Of a stretch of 64,000 nt of DNA, positions 56,330 to 64,000 are shown piece by piece (positions within the stretch are counted from its first letter, which is position 1; each line of letters begins with the position of its first letter). This DNA is from Saprospiraceae bacterium. Lineage in GTDB: Bacteria > Bacteroidota > Bacteroidia > Chitinophagales > Saprospiraceae. The notes under the pieces are model-generated. The model was not told the DNA's origin and did not search any database. It worked only from the letters and a program-made list of their open reading frames with translations. Both the position numbers and the translations under genes were made by a program. The DNA lies in assembly GCA_016715465.1 (NCBI GenBank), contig JADKAA010000024.1, positions 372,001 through 436,000 of the forward strand, written 5' to 3'.

Positions 56330-56956
56330 TCATTTATCACAACGATAAATGTAAGGAAGTACTAAATACTTTTTTGGCAAACCTGCAGTTACGGGATTGT
56401 TGATGATATAATAAAATGTATTGTGGTAGTGTTTTTCATTTCTGATGTATCTGTCAAATGATTCCTTTGCCCAAAATTTCCCTTTCCTGTTTAATCTACT
56501 GTTTATTAAATATGCACTACCACCTTTGATCAATTGAAGCCATTTGTCGACAGGTGGATGACTGTTTAAGTCCATTGTGGTGAACAATAAATGTACGTGA
56601 TTGGGCATAATACTTAAACATTTTAAGTCATAAAATAATCCATGGTAACTCAATATTTTGTCATACAGAATTTGAGCAATTTCTATATTGGATAAATAAC
56701 ATTCCCCGTAAGGCTTGACATGCAGTTGGTGTTCGTATCGTCTAAAATACTTCATTTTAATTCTTTCTTCCAATTGCTCTTTTTGAAAAGGGTTTGATTC
56801 AGTTATGAGATCAATTTCAGATTTCATTTTGTTTTTATAATCAGAAACAACCTTTTGTGGAAGTGAGTCTGCCAGTCTGAAAGTGATAAAGAAACAATTG
56901 TGTCCTGCATAGTAATGTGGGAGAAGAGATTTTCTCATGAGTACGGGTTTGTGCAA
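56330..56956 (-). CDS. REP-associated tyrosine transposase (RAYT, Y1/HUH)
   Basis: 208 residues with the HUH-type single-strand nuclease marks: CFFITFRLAD near the start, the His-x-His of MPNHVHLLF (~residues 116-124), LIKGGSAYLIN, and NEKHYHNTFYYIINNPV towards the end. RAYTs act on palindromic REP sequences, and a palindrome-rich 75-bp array lies 60 bp upstream of this gene. The usual YxD position before IRN reads SFD here, so the catalytic Tyr is not assigned. A second Met (MRKSLLP) could start it. Confidence 0.85.
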   Translation of the reverse strand: MHKPVLMRKSLLPHYYAGHNCFFITFRLADSLPQKVVSDYKNKMKSEIDLITESNPFQKEQLEERIKMKYFRRYEHQLHVKPYGECYLSNIEIAQILYDKILSYHGLFYDLKCLSIMPNHVHLLFTTMDLNSHPPVDKWLQLIKGGSAYLINSRLNRKGKFWAKESFDRYIRNEKHYHNTFYYIINNPVTAGLPKKYLVLPYIYRCDK

Positions 56957-57009
56957 AATTAGGAGAAAAGGGCGTGGTTGTCAATAGAGGTAAGAAATAA
57001 TTTGATGGC

Positions 57010-57480
57010 AGGCTAAAGGCTATTGGGCCATGGGATGGTGATTTGAATGAGGGATTCGGCTGGACCGGGTGTTGTGTTGGAGGCTAAAGCCTCTGGGCCC
57101 AGTGGGGGGGTGGTGATTGGAATGAGGGATTTGGCTGGACCGGGTGTTGTGTTGGAGGCTAAAGCCTCTGGGCCCAGTGGGGGGGTGGTGATTGGAATGA
57201 GGGATTCGGCTGGGCCGGGTGTTGTGTTGGAGGCTAAAGCCTCTGGGCCCAGTGGGGGGGTGGTGATTGGAATGAGGGATTTGGCTGGACCGGGTGTTGT
57301 GTTGGAGGCTAAAGCCTCTGGGCCCAGTGGGGGGGTGGTGATTGGAATGAGGGATTCGGCTGGACCGGGTGTTGTGTTGGAGGCTAAAGCCTCTGGGCCC
57401 AGTGGGGGGAGGGTGATTGGAATGAGGGATTCGGCTGGACCGGGTGTTGTGTTGGAGGCTAAAGCCTCTGGGCAAAAGGG
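57010..57480. repeat. 75-bp tandem array (about six units) with REP-like palindromes
   Basis: Units begin ATGAGGGAT at 57047, 57122, 57197, 57272, 57347 and 57422, exactly 75 bp apart; a degenerate partial unit precedes the first. Each has two palindromes: GAGGCTAAAGCCTC and CTGGGCCCAG. Units differ by a few bases (TTCGG/TTTGG, GGACC/GGGCC). Since 75 is a multiple of three, both strands stay open (25-residue repeats), but these frames have no other sign of coding. The array runs into the 3' end of the hydrogenase protease gene. Confidence 0.92.
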
Positions 57481-57959
57481 GAGGGATGGGTGATTGCCGT
57501 CCTAAGAGAGGGTTGCCAACTGGTGAGCAAGGATTTGAAGAATACCAGAGCATTCTGCAAATAAAGAGTACTGGATTTTGACAAACCATGGCCCAATTCC
57601 CAATCTTCGCCATGGATTTCCATTACATAGACATCCGGCACGTGTTCGTATAATTCTGCTGCCAGGAAAAGCACATTTTCCGGAGTCTGAACATGCGAAG
57701 TGAAAGCAGTATTGGAAGCCTCCGGAACCGGAAGTTTTCTGAATTGAAATCCATGTTCAAATTTGTTTTCTGAAGCGTCCACGATAATGACCGCATCGTA
57801 ATCCGTTATTTGCAGTGCGTGTTCTATCATCAACTGAAATTCTTTTTGAACCTCGATAAATAGAGCGTGGTCTTTCTCAATTTCTTTTGCAAACAACCAG
57901 CCCAGTCCATCGTCTCCACGACTTATGTTGCCAATGCCGAGCAGTAATAGATTACACAT
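57459..57959 (-). CDS. hoxW: Hydrogenase maturation endopeptidase (HoxW/HyaD type)
   Basis: 166 residues. The family start LLLGIGNISRGDDGLGW holds the first Ni-binding acid; IIVDASEN (~60) supplies the second, and SHVQTPENVLFLA the His. It clips the C-terminus of HoxH after nickel is inserted. It overlaps hoxH by 8 bp and ends the operon. Its last ~10 residues (THPSPFAQRL) are read from the final unit of the 75-bp array, so the repeat has replaced or extended the original gene end. Confidence 0.88.
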   Translation of the reverse strand: MCNLLLLGIGNISRGDDGLGWLFAKEIEKDHALFIEVQKEFQLMIEHALQITDYDAVIIVDASENKFEHGFQFRKLPVPEASNTAFTSHVQTPENVLFLAAELYEHVPDVYVMEIHGEDWELGHGLSKSSTLYLQNALVFFKSLLTSWQPSLRTAITHPSPFAQRL

Positions 57960-59403
57960 TGGTCACCACTTTTATTAATTCTTCCTGGGCATTGAACAAT
58001 TCAACCCTCAAGGGCATTTTGCCGATGGCCTGAGTAGCGCAGCTCAGGCAAGGGTCGTAGGCTCGTATGGCCATTTCTACGTGATTCAACATGCCATCTG
58101 AGATTGTACCCTTTTGGCTGATCATTTCATTGGCTACCCATCGTACGGCGCGGTTCATGGCTTCATTGTTATGCGTTGTGGATACGATAAGGTTACACTT
58201 GACGATCATATCCTTGTCATCTATCTCGTAATGATGGGTGAGTGTGCCACGCGGTGCTTCAATGATGCCAATGCCCACATGACGTTTTTTACCCGTGCGT
58301 ATCAGGTCATCCGAGGAAAGCTCGTCGTCACGAAGTAAATCGCCCATCAGCTCTGCACAGTGTAACATTTCAATTAACCGGGCCCAATGCGCATACATGG
58401 TGCTGTTGTTTACCGGCTTGCCATAAAATTCAAAAAAAGCCTGGCGTTCTGCTTCTGCAAGTGGAGTATTGATTTTATCACAAACATTGATTCTTGCCAG
58501 AGGTCCGACCCGGTTCCATCCATTTTCTCTGCCTGCTTGTTTCAGGTATGGAAATTTCATGTACGACCATTTTTCAACGGCTTCTGAAAAATATTCGAGG
58601 TAGTGGTTGGTATTGACATTGTCAAGTGTGACCTTACCATCTCCATCTATGGCCCTGAGCACACCGTGATAGAGTTCCATGGCATTTCCCTCTGATACAA
58701 GACCCAGGTGTCCGGAAGGATAACACGCAAATTCATCCAGTTCACGGCGGTGTTTCACATGATAATCTTTTATGAAACCCAAAACCCCTTTCACCCATTC
58801 TATCATGGTGTCCAAAGACTCAATTGATTTGCCATCCAGAAAATACATTCGCTCCTCCGAACTTAGATTTTTATATACCCCTCCGGGAACGGCAGAGATG
58901 CCATGTATTTTCTTTCCGGCAATGGCCTTGATAATTTCCTGTCCGAATTTTCGCATTAAAATACCCCTGGTGGCCAATTCCCTGTGTTCAAGAGCTACAG
59001 CTACCACATTTCTTTTTTCTTTTGGTGCGTCGGCACCAAACAGCAAGTCTGGTGAAGCCAGATAAAAAAAGTGTAAGGCGTGGGATTGAAAAATTTGGGC
59101 ATAATGCAATAATCTTCTGATCTTACCTGCCCCGGGGCTTAAGTTTTCAGGATCTATGCCAATGAGCTGGTCAATGGCCTTGGCAGCTGCCAGGTGATGG
59201 CTTACCGGACAAATGCCGCATAATCTTTGTACCAGCACCGGAGCTTCCCAGTATGGATGTCCCTGGATGAACCGTTCAAAGCCCCTGAACTCCACAATAT
59301 GAAAAAATGAATCTTTCACTTTACCATAGTCGTCCAGGTGAATGGTCACCCTTCCGTGTCCTTCCACCCTTGTTACCGGATCAATTACAATTTTCTGACT
59401 CAT
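57952..59403 (-). CDS. hoxH: NAD-linked [NiFe] hydrogenase large subunit HoxH
   Basis: 483 residues. The N-terminal Ni ligands are in RLCGICPVSHH (~60-70) and the C-terminal ones in DPCLSCATQ (~449-457). Also RVEGHGRVTIHLDDYGKV at the start and AIRAYDPC. It forms the H2-splitting site with the HoxY part of the next gene. After DPCLSC most members read (S/A)TH at the protease site; here the His is Gln (CAG codon). The rest is normal, so the enzyme is probably active, with an altered cleavage position. Confidence 0.92.
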   Translation of the reverse strand: MSQKIVIDPVTRVEGHGRVTIHLDDYGKVKDSFFHIVEFRGFERFIQGHPYWEAPVLVQRLCGICPVSHHLAAAKAIDQLIGIDPENLSPGAGKIRRLLHYAQIFQSHALHFFYLASPDLLFGADAPKEKRNVVAVALEHRELATRGILMRKFGQEIIKAIAGKKIHGISAVPGGVYKNLSSEERMYFLDGKSIESLDTMIEWVKGVLGFIKDYHVKHRRELDEFACYPSGHLGLVSEGNAMELYHGVLRAIDGDGKVTLDNVNTNHYLEYFSEAVEKWSYMKFPYLKQAGRENGWNRVGPLARINVCDKINTPLAEAERQAFFEFYGKPVNNSTMYAHWARLIEMLHCAELMGDLLRDDELSSDDLIRTGKKRHVGIGIIEAPRGTLTHHYEIDDKDMIVKCNLIVSTTHNNEAMNRAVRWVANEMISQKGTISDGMLNHVEMAIRAYDPCLSCATQAIGKMPLRVELFNAQEELIKVVTNV

Positions 59404-59405
59404 TG

Positions 59406-60683
59406 TTAATCGTATTTAAATTCTGAATAAAGAATGGAATACTCTTCGCCCCACAATAAATGTTTGACCGATTTCCAGATGTGACTCGCGCTTGGCGGGC
59501 AACCCGGAATGAAATGATCTATTTTTACGATCTCATGACAAGGATATATTTTGTCCAATAATTTGGGAAGATCTTCATGGTAAGGAACCAGATTGGCCCC
59601 TTGTTCGGACGTGGCACAATTGAGGTAAGCTTCTTCCAGGCATTCACTCAGGGGTATGGTATTTCGCATGGCGGGCAAGCCACCCCATACAGCACATTCC
59701 CCGACGGAAACCAGGATGTCGCACATGTTTCTGAATTCCTTCAGGGTTTCAATGTTTTCGGCATTACAACACCCCCCTTCGATCAAACCTATGTGGCACC
59801 TCCCGGTAAATTTTTTTATATCCGTCAAAGGAGACTTATTAAAAGTAATGAGTTCAACCAGGTCGAGCAGTTCTGTATCTATGTCCAGCATACTCATGTG
59901 ACAGCCAAAACATCCGGCCAGAGAAGCTGTTGCCAGCACTTTTTTCTCCATGCCGGCCGGTTTATTGGATTTTGGGAAACGACGGCTAAAGTTTTTTTGC
60001 TCAGAGTGGATGTCAAATTCCCGTTCACCAAATGGTTGCGCCATACTTACACCCCTTACGATGATGGCACCTGTAGGACACAACTCCATGGCAGCTATTG
60101 CTTGTTCTTCGGTGAGCTTTTTTTCCTCCTGATAATCGATGCCGACAAAGGTCTCATTTCCGCGACCCTGGTAGGTAAATACTTTTTTACCATCATCGGT
60201 TAATACATCTTCTACACAACGTTTGCATTTTATGCAGCGGTTATGCTCCATAATGATCCGCTCTGGTCGGTAGTCGATCAACCTGTCTTTAAATAAGTGT
60301 TCAAATCTGGTTACCCTGATGCCAAGTTCATAAGCCATATGCTGTAAGTCACAGTTACCCGATTTTTCGCAGGACGGACAAAAATGGTTGCCTTCGGAAA
60401 ACATCATTTCTACCAGTGATTTGCGCATGTCGAGCAGTTCCGGCGTATTTACTTCAACGGTGAGTCCATCATATACCTCCATAGTACAGGCAGGCTGAAA
60501 TTTGCCATCCGTCTTGCAGGTGCAGGTCCGGCAGGTGCCCAACGGAGGATCGATGTGTTCAAAATAACAGAGAGAAGGTATGAAGATGCCATTGTTTTTT
60601 GCTGCAGCCACCAGATTTTGTCCTTCGGGAACGGTAAATGATTTTCCGTCAATTTTAATGTTTACCATTTCACCCATTTGCAT
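59406..60683 (-). CDS. hoxUY: Fused hydrogenase diaphorase and small subunit, HoxU-HoxY
   Basis: 425 residues. First half (~1-220), HoxU: a [2Fe-2S] ferredoxin domain (CYFEHIDPPLGTCRTCTC), a His-Cys3 [4Fe-4S] motif (HFCPSCEKSGNCD) and a two-cluster ferredoxin part (CIKCKRC ... LCPTGAI). After a short linker (~220-245) comes HoxY, the [NiFe] small subunit: AGCFGCHMSMLD, EGGCC, VGECAVWGG and PGCPPSA hold the four proximal-cluster Cys. HoxU and HoxY are normally separate proteins of ~235 and ~210 residues. There is no internal stop or start near the joint. It starts inside the hoxF stop (TAATG), 2 bp before hoxH. Confidence 0.9.
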   Translation of the reverse strand: MQMGEMVNIKIDGKSFTVPEGQNLVAAAKNNGIFIPSLCYFEHIDPPLGTCRTCTCKTDGKFQPACTMEVYDGLTVEVNTPELLDMRKSLVEMMFSEGNHFCPSCEKSGNCDLQHMAYELGIRVTRFEHLFKDRLIDYRPERIIMEHNRCIKCKRCVEDVLTDDGKKVFTYQGRGNETFVGIDYQEEKKLTEEQAIAAMELCPTGAIIVRGVSMAQPFGEREFDIHSEQKNFSRRFPKSNKPAGMEKKVLATASLAGCFGCHMSMLDIDTELLDLVELITFNKSPLTDIKKFTGRCHIGLIEGGCCNAENIETLKEFRNMCDILVSVGECAVWGGLPAMRNTIPLSECLEEAYLNCATSEQGANLVPYHEDLPKLLDKIYPCHEIVKIDHFIPGCPPSASHIWKSVKHLLWGEEYSILYSEFKYD

Positions 60684-62437
60684 TAGGATTTATATTGTTC
60701 GTAATCGGCCAGGGCTTCATCCATGTTAAATCCGGCAATCTGGCCATTTTCTTTTTTGTCGATCAGGGTATCGAAGTACCCACCAAATTTCTGCATTGCC
60801 ATGACCAGGCTATTGCAGGATGTTTTTCCCAGCCCACATCTGGAGGTTGATCTTATGATGTGACCCCAATTCACAATGTCATCTATGTCGACCTGCCTTG
60901 CCAGTTTATTTTTAAGCTTTTCCAGTTTGCGCTCAATGATAAAATTTCCGGATCTGCAGGGTGTGCAGATACCACAAGATTCCTGTTTAAAAAATGAGGC
61001 AAAATTCAGTAAGATATCGATGATTTCTCTGTCTTTGTTGAATATCATAAAGGAACCACCGCATCGCAAATCGGGTTTGCCCAATAAATCCAGCATAGAG
61101 ATTCTCCTGAATTTTTCGCTGATCGAAATACACTCTCCCGATGGACCGCTCACCTGTATAAAATTCGGATCGACCGCATTGCATAATTCCAATAATTCGG
61201 CTACAGTAATGCCCCAGGGTAATTCATAAACTCCCGGTTTGTTGCAATCTCCCGATACGCTGATCAATTTAGTTCCAGGTGAGCCGGGCAGGCCAGCCTT
61301 ATTGTATTCCGCTACACCAAGTTCGACAATGCGCGCTGCTGCACAGAGCGTTTCTACATTGTTGACTATGGTAGGATATTGCAGATATCCTTTCTCAACC
61401 GGATAAAACCATTTGGTTCTGGGTTCATCCCGGTGTCCTTCCATGGATTCAAGCATCGCGGTCTCTTCTCCACAAACATAAGCCCCGGCACCCAGCTGTA
61501 TCCTTACCTGAAAATTAAAGCCTTTAATTCCGGATATGTTTGATCCGAGCAAACCAAGTTCGTTGAAATCATCAATGGTTTTTTGGATTTGATCTTGCAA
61601 CCACCCATATTCACCCCTCAGGTAAATGATGCCATATTGAGCGCCTACTGCAAATGCAGAGATGATCATTCCTTCAATTAATAACCCTGGTAAATCCTGG
61701 AGTAAAACCCGATCCTTAAAGGTGCCGGGCTCTCCTTCGTCTGCGTTGCAAACGATAAATTTGTGATCAGCCTGATATGACCTGCATGCTTCCCATTTTT
61801 TCCAGGTAGGATAGAAGGCTCCACCGCGCCCGGAAAGATTGGTCTCCCTCAAAAACCGGATCACATCATCCGGTTGACATTTGGCCAATTCCCTGACCGC
61901 GCTTCCTGGTGTATAGGATCTGAAAAAAATGTTCATTGCACTGTACGGCGTATTGCACACATTGGAGGGCGGCAGCTGATAAAGCTGGTCAATGTCTGCT
62001 CCACTGCGCAGCTGCTGGATGATGTCCTTTACCTTGATCACATTGAGTTGGGTAAACGGTCTGAAGTTGATGAGCGCAGCCGGCGACTGGTCACTCAGGC
62101 CAATGCATGGCGTGCGAAACAAACCAAATGTTCCTGTCCGGTCAACGCTGCCCAGTGTAGTGCCGGTTTCGCGCTCAAACGCTTCTAAGATCCTGTGATA
62201 TCCCTTGTATCCAGCAATGATGCTGTCATCTAAGTAAATGGTATATTTTCCGGAAGGCTGGCGATGAAAAAAGTGATAAAAGGACACCACTCCTTCCACT
62301 TCAACAGATGAAATTTGGAGTTCAGCAGCTATTTGGGTAATGTCATGGTCAGAAATAAAGCCATGCTGATGTTGCAACTCCCACAGCCTGTTCAGTAGAG
62401 AACTTCTTGCGGGTTCCAGGTGAAATAATTCTTTCAT
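60683..62437 (-). CDS. hoxF: Hydrogenase diaphorase subunit HoxF (with NuoE-like N-terminal domain)
   Basis: 584 residues: a NuoE-like domain (~1-150), a NuoF part with FMN/NADH sites (~185-430; NADEGEPGTFKDR, GAGAYVCGEETAMLESMEG) and a C-terminal [4Fe-4S] domain (ESCGICTPCRSG, then SRCGLG). The NuoE-like part lacks most cluster Cys (TPCIGLSDQSPA), as in the Ralstonia-type HoxF. The FMN loop is GRGGAFYPTWKKW where the family has GRGGAGFPTGLKW. It passes electrons between NAD(H) and the hydrogenase. First gene of the operon. Confidence 0.92.
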   Translation of the reverse strand: MKELFHLEPARSSLLNRLWELQHQHGFISDHDITQIAAELQISSVEVEGVVSFYHFFHRQPSGKYTIYLDDSIIAGYKGYHRILEAFERETGTTLGSVDRTGTFGLFRTPCIGLSDQSPAALINFRPFTQLNVIKVKDIIQQLRSGADIDQLYQLPPSNVCNTPYSAMNIFFRSYTPGSAVRELAKCQPDDVIRFLRETNLSGRGGAFYPTWKKWEACRSYQADHKFIVCNADEGEPGTFKDRVLLQDLPGLLIEGMIISAFAVGAQYGIIYLRGEYGWLQDQIQKTIDDFNELGLLGSNISGIKGFNFQVRIQLGAGAYVCGEETAMLESMEGHRDEPRTKWFYPVEKGYLQYPTIVNNVETLCAAARIVELGVAEYNKAGLPGSPGTKLISVSGDCNKPGVYELPWGITVAELLELCNAVDPNFIQVSGPSGECISISEKFRRISMLDLLGKPDLRCGGSFMIFNKDREIIDILLNFASFFKQESCGICTPCRSGNFIIERKLEKLKNKLARQVDIDDIVNWGHIIRSTSRCGLGKTSCNSLVMAMQKFGGYFDTLIDKKENGQIAGFNMDEALADYEQYKS

Positions 62438-62834
62438 GGAGCAATTTTTTAACGGTATCGATTGTCTTCAAGTTATGACCAGATTTCCGGAAATTGCCCT
62501 TTTTTGATCATGCGATGGCGTGAGTCATATCATCCATAAAAACACAAATTTCCCCCTTATTGTATTTCATTTCTAACCACCATATCTTTTCCGAACGATT
62601 ATTTTCCATCTAAATAAAATCAGAAAATTTTATGAGTTTATTATGTGATCCACCTTTACGCTAAGGCGGAATGATCTTTCATTTAGTGGAATAAGCAGCC
62701 AATGACTGGCATTCCTGGTTTAATGTCAAAGTATTTCTTTTCTTCATGGAAGTTTGAATAGAAACACCTGTCTCAGTATGGATTTTTGCCATGTACTTTT
62801 TCCACGCCCCAATTCCTAATTCCTAAATCCTATT
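62438..62834 (-). other. Gene-free stretch upstream of hoxF, 397 bp
   Basis: Expected to hold the hox promoter. No TAnnTTTG, no FNR-like palindrome and no clear hairpin was recognised. The right part has a short A/T-rich repeat (AATTCCTAATTCCTAAATCC, 62810-62829). No ORF of note. Confidence 0.4.
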
Positions 62835-64000
62835 TCATAAATTCTGTAGCGCCTGTTCCAAGTCCCAGATAAGGTCTTCGTAATTTTCAACGCCTACCGA
62901 AAGCCTCACCATCTTTTCCGTGATGTGCATGAGTTCCCGGTGGTGGGGTTCTACGCCGGCGTGGGTCATGCTGGCAGGGTGTTCGGCCAGTGATTCCGTG
63001 CTGCCGAGACTGACCGCCAATTTTACAAGTCTAAGGCTGTTGAGAAAAGCAAAGGCTTCTTTTTCACCTCCTTTTACATCGAAAGAGATCATGGCACCGG
63101 CGGAAGTACACTGTCTGCGGAAGACTTTGTATTGATGACCGTCTTCAGGGGTCAGCAAACCAGGGTAGTACACTTTTTCAATATTAGGATGACCATTTAA
63201 AAAGTTTACAACCTGCTCGGCGTTGAGGGCCTGCCGTTCCATCCTCACTTTAAGGGTTTCCAGTGACCTCAGCAGCAACCAGCCGGTCCACGGGCTGCAC
63301 ATGTTGCCCAGGAAGGTCCTGAGCACCTTCATGCGTTTGATCACCGTTTTGCTGCCGCAAGCTGCACCCGCAATGACGTCGCTGTGCCCACCAATGTATT
63401 TGGTGGCGGAGTACAGGGATATGTCAGCCCCATGTTTTAAAGGTTGTTGCCAAAGCGGACCCATGTAGGTATTGTCAACAGCCAAAATGACCCTTTCCCG
63501 GTCGTCGCCTTTGAAATGATCAGCAATGCGCCTGCACATGGCAATGTCTATCAGCGTGTTGGTGGGGTTGGCGGGAGTTTCTATATATACCATGGCCAGC
63601 TTGTGTCCCATGCCGGTATTTTCAATTTTTTGAATAATGTCTGCTTCAATGTCCAGGGGCGTAAATTCTACCGGAATGACACCTATCTGTGCCATGAACT
63701 GGGTAATGAAGTGGTCGGTACCGCCATAAAGCGGGCTACTGAACAGCAACACCTCACCGGGTTTTACAAATTCCAGGAAGGCAGTAGTGATGGCCGACAT
63801 ACCGCTTTCAAACACCGCACAATCGTCGGCTTCATCCCACAGGGTAAGTCGGTTTTCCAGTATCTCAAGGTCCGGATTATTTATCCGGCTGTAAATGAGC
63901 CCCAGCTTTTCTTTTTCTCCCTGATCCCTTAAACCATAAGCTACTTCAAAAAAGATTTTCCGGCTTCGGCATTGGGAAAGACAAAGGTGGATGTCTGAAA
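62835..64000 (-). CDS. Cys/Met-metabolism PLP-dependent enzyme (5' end outside window, one frameshift)
   Basis: Runs off the right edge. The PLP lysine is in SATKYIGGHSD; other family parts are ETPANPT, FESGMSAIT, SPLYGGTDHF and, at the C-terminus, SLGSTESLAEHPASMTH. Going upstream, the frame passes through LIYSRINNPDLEILENRLTL and VAYGLRDQGEKEK, then loses phase at the T4 run 63956-63959; adding one base restores the usual STFVFPNAEAGKIFF. It could be cystathionine gamma-synthase, gamma-lyase or methionine gamma-lyase; the Tyr-Gly-Cys of classical methionine gamma-lyase reads YGG here, which argues against the last. Confidence 0.88.
   Translation of the reverse strand, partial: SDIHLCLSQCRSRKIFFEVAYGLRDQGEKEKLGLIYSRINNPDLEILENRLTLWDEADDCAVFESGMSAITTAFLEFVKPGEVLLFSSPLYGGTDHFITQFMAQIGVIPVEFTPLDIEADIIQKIENTGMGHKLAMVYIETPANPTNTLIDIAMCRRIADHFKGDDRERVILAVDNTYMGPLWQQPLKHGADISLYSATKYIGGHSDVIAGAACGSKTVIKRMKVLRTFLGNMCSPWTGWLLLRSLETLKVRMERQALNAEQVVNFLNGHPNIEKVYYPGLLTPEDGHQYKVFRRQCTSAGAMISFDVKGGEKEAFAFLNSLRLVKLAVSLGSTESLAEHPASMTHAGVEPHHRELMHITEKMVRLSVGVENYEDLIWDLEQALQNL

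Noticed and set aside
57047..57480. CRISPR array
   Set aside because: The whole 75-bp unit repeats without unique spacers, and no cas genes are present.
57020..57613. Long open frames on both strands through the 75-bp array (25-residue repeat proteins)
   Set aside because: They stay open only because the unit is a multiple of three; there is no signal peptide, family match or sensible start, and the minus frame overlaps hoxW.
62438..62834. FNR-like or hydrogen-responsive operator upstream of hoxF
   Set aside because: TTGATCATG at about 62503 is only half of an FNR-type site; no matching second half was found.

Overview
The window comes from a member of the Bacteroidota. Several secreted proteins carry type IX secretion (T9SS) C-terminal sorting domains. 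Promoter-like sites fit the Bacteroidota -33/-7 pattern (TTTG / TAnnTTTG), Shine-Dalgarno sites are absent and TTG starts are common. Bacteroidota-typical families recur (DUF5916, DUF4331, DUF2911, HYC_CC_PP-like). A Saprospiria-like origin is only a guess. No rRNA, tRNA or CRISPR was seen.

Layout. (1) 1-8.8 kb, chromosomal base composition: 3' end of deoD, a membrane methyltransferase plus pnuC, then a TetR-TolC-adaptor-RND efflux operon ending in a good terminator. (2) 9.0-10.3 kb: an IS3-family insertion sequence. (3) 10.4-40.6 kb: a visibly AT-richer island devoted to copper/heavy-metal handling, all genes on the plus strand. Its first part (10.5-27.3 kb) encodes an ECF sigma factor, a membrane/beta-barrel partner, an MbnP-like copper protein with T9SS tail, two MbnH/MauG-like di-heme peroxidases, two multicopper oxidases, HMA-domain proteins, a thioredoxin-like protein, a galactose-oxidase-like copper-radical oxidase with T9SS tail, an 18-Cys Csp-like copper-storage protein and a Met-rich lipoprotein. 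Its second part (27.7-40.6 kb) is export machinery: a CPH-type P1B ATPase, a CusA-like RND pump (split by a frameshift), a P2-type ATPase, a TolC-like channel and two adaptors with heavy-metal-binding domains. (4) 40.8-51.1 kb: two DUF4331 paralogues and a TPR protein, divergent from an ECF sigma/anti-sigma pair, followed by a TonB-dependent receptor. (5) 51.2-56.2 kb: a cation/proton antiporter, a DUF5916 outer-membrane protein and a Cys-rich lipoprotein. (6) 56.3-57.5 kb: a REP-associated transposase (RAYT) beside a 75-bp tandem array. (7) 57.5-62.4 kb, minus strand: an NAD-linked (group 3d-type) [NiFe] hydrogenase operon hoxF-hoxUY-hoxH-hoxW in which HoxU and HoxY are one polypeptide. (8) The right end holds most of a Cys/Met-metabolism PLP enzyme.

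How it works together (inference). The island looks like a full envelope copper pathway: copper sensed or induced through an ECF factor, Cu(I) oxidised by multicopper oxidases, bound by MbnP, HMA, HMBD and Met-rich proteins, stored by the Csp-like protein and exported by the ATPase and the Cus-type pump. Cuproenzymes placed on the cell surface by T9SS may use the copper.

A quality warning: five genes (IS3 orfA, the first peroxidase, the first multicopper oxidase, the CusA-like pump, the PLP enzyme) each lose frame at one point, and in all five the family-typical sequence returns if one base is added, four times in an A/T run. This looks more like systematic deletion errors in the assembly than five independent pseudogenes.
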